Of a stretch of DNA of 64,000 bases, positions 62,553 to 64,000 are shown one piece after another. The stretch lies in assembly GCA_036250195.1 (NCBI GenBank), contig JAVHZZ010000003.1, forward strand, positions 88,986,418 to 89,050,417. Direction: 5' to 3'. A program made the position numbers and the translations under genes. This stretch comes from Mixophyes australis. Lineage: Eukaryota; Chordata; Amphibia; Anura; Limnodynastidae. The notes below the pieces were generated by a model, which saw only the letters and a list, made by a program, of their open reading frames with translations, was not told the origin of the DNA and made no database searches. Numbering within the stretch: the stretch's first letter is position 1; each line of letters starts with the position of its first letter.

Positions 62553-63096
62553 GGGGTCTATTTATTAAACTAGTGTGATGCTAAACAATATGCATTACTG
62601 CAATCGCAACGATGCATTTTGAAACACTGCTGCTTTTTACTATGCTGGTGCTACTCAGGGAGCTCTGGCGAAGAACATCCTGCAGCACGAAGTGTGTGAA
62701 GTCTCCACTGGCAGCCTAACACTGCCAGGGAATGTCAAATCTGAACTGTGCTTCTAAAAATCACACATGCACATAGGATTTGACCTGGCGGGGGATTATG
62801 CAAAGCCATTCCGGCTTTAATGGACCCCATAGACACAGGTAAGGTACTGCCATCCTGAGATTGCATTGGTTTATAATGAAAAGCAACAATTTTAGCTATT
62901 TAGTAAATTAATAATATCACAGACACCATAGATTTAGATGGGGGTGGCGGTAACCCACAAAAAATAGGTTAATAAAGGAGCAATCTTTGATTTCTCCTGC
63001 GTTAAACCCTTCATAAATTGTGCAATTGCCAATGTCCAGAGAAAACAGTTGTTTTCTCTGCGTTTATGGCTGAATGCACAGTCATAAATAGACACC
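62553..63096. mobile_element. MITE, 544 bp, TAA duplication
   Basis: The left end is GGGGTCTATTTATTAA and the right end is GTCATAAATAGACACC. TAA flanks both sides (62550-62552, 63097-63099), as for PIF/Harbinger elements. It is related by its ends to 44211-44740. Confidence 0.65.
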
Positions 63097-63399
63097 TAAG
63101 CGAGGTTGGTGGTGCTCCAGAGTTTGTGTTTTAAGATACAACAGTCTACGGATAGTTATTTTAGTTTCCACTTACTCTTTAAAGAACCAGTAAACATAAA
63201 ATACAAGGTGTCTTGTATAAATAAGCTTTTAATAATATTCATCTGTCTTAAAGGTTTCAATAGCTCATCAAAATGAAGAAATATAATATATATTAGTGAT
63301 TGTGAGAAGACTTCTGTCAGTAATCCCACTGAACAGCACTGCAGACAGCCACCTTTTGCATTATAACAGAAACCTTGACTACAGTGCAAAGGTAAAAAC

Positions 63400-63960
63400 A
63401 ATAGAATTAATATTTTTCTTTATTTATATAGTGCGAATCATTAAAAAAATATATAGCAAACACAGACAGTAAACACTAAATAATAACACGGGTAATAACA
63501 GAATTATAACAAAGGGAATTAAAAACAGTAATAATTTAATAATAACACAGGGCAATAAGAGAATAATAATACAGTCTAATGATAGAGAGGGGAAAAAATA
63601 ACAAGAAGGGAAATAACAGAGATTTATACGGAATTAGAAAAAAGGATAAAAAGAGAATAATATTAGGGGAATTACAGAGATTAATATTACAGGTTAATAG
63701 TATAATATTAACACAGGGTAAAAACACAGAGTAATAACATAGGATAATAATAAAGAGTAAAAAAATAATTTAGGATAATAACATGGAGAAATAAATTAGT
63801 TTTATACTAAAAAAGAATAATATAAAATAATAATAAAAAGTAATACAGAATAATAGAAGTGGGGAAATAAAGAAAAAGACCATGGCATAACCAGAATAAA
63901 AATATAGGAAAATAATACTAAGCAATACAGAATAAAAACACACAGTAATAACAGGCCATC
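63400..63960. repeat. degenerate AT-rich repeat (AATAACACAGRG-like)
   Basis: Words such as AATAACACAGGG, AATAACAGA and GAATAATAATA recur irregularly to the window end. The stretch starts after TTTATTTATATAGTGCGAA, a common repeat terminus in amphibian and fish genomes. Confidence 0.65.
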
Positions 63961-64000
63961 CTTGCTCCCAAAAACGGGTGCTAAGAGCATTGGGAGGGTG

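Overview
The window looks like one stretch of a repeat-rich, AT-rich vertebrate genome, most likely a frog or other amphibian (inference). The reasons are a vertebrate phospholipid scramblase gene with canonical GT/AG introns, and a mix of chromodomain Ty3/Gypsy, Penelope-like, L2-like and hAT/Harbinger-type elements. No bacterial gene, CRISPR array, rRNA or tRNA gene was seen.

Host gene: the 3' part of a phospholipid scramblase (PLSCR family) runs on the + strand. Five exons are visible (4945-4987, 7977-8197, 15537-15695, 35157-35318, 35583-35618). They join in one phase and encode the conserved C-terminal ~206 residues. The proline-rich N-terminal exons were not found and probably lie upstream of base 1. 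A polyadenylation signal candidate is at 36036. No other cellular gene could be supported.

Introns: the 2.99-kb intron holds short tandem repeats. The 7.3-kb intron holds a minus-strand, internally deleted Gypsy-type element (8636-13128) with a primer-binding site matching the 3' end of tRNA-Leu, then a palindromic MITE. The 19.5-kb intron holds a nest. A chromodomain Ty3/Gypsy element of Tf1/sushi type (18051-31986, target duplication GAATC) carries a 4.75-kb hAT-type insertion with a 27-bp satellite (22187-26939, 8-bp duplication CCTCTGCT) and an oppositely oriented solo LTR of its own family (28211-29851). Further 3' come an L2-like LINE end (32395-32900) and another hAT-type element (33225-34835, duplication CTTACAAT).

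Downstream flank: a degenerate hAT/ZBED-like transposase with a 61-bp minisatellite (37.5-40.7 kb), a foldback element (41085-41475), and a Penelope-like element on the minus strand with inverted ~1.1-1.3 kb terminal repeats (about 45690-51628), itself interrupted by a solo LTR and by an unclassified insert. Then comes a hAT-type element that keeps a BED zinc-finger ORF but has lost its catalytic region (54151-57224, duplication ATTTTGAG). The last 6.8 kb has microsatellites, a MITE, an inverted repeat and a promoter-like stretch near 61.1 kb.

Most notable: an 11-nt match between the predicted 5' end of the chromovirus RNA and the site just after its 5' LTR, pointing to self-priming; LTRs that differ by exactly two 82-bp units; and a 39-bp block, resembling a decayed hammerhead core, that is flipped relative to its flanks between the two Penelope terminal repeats.
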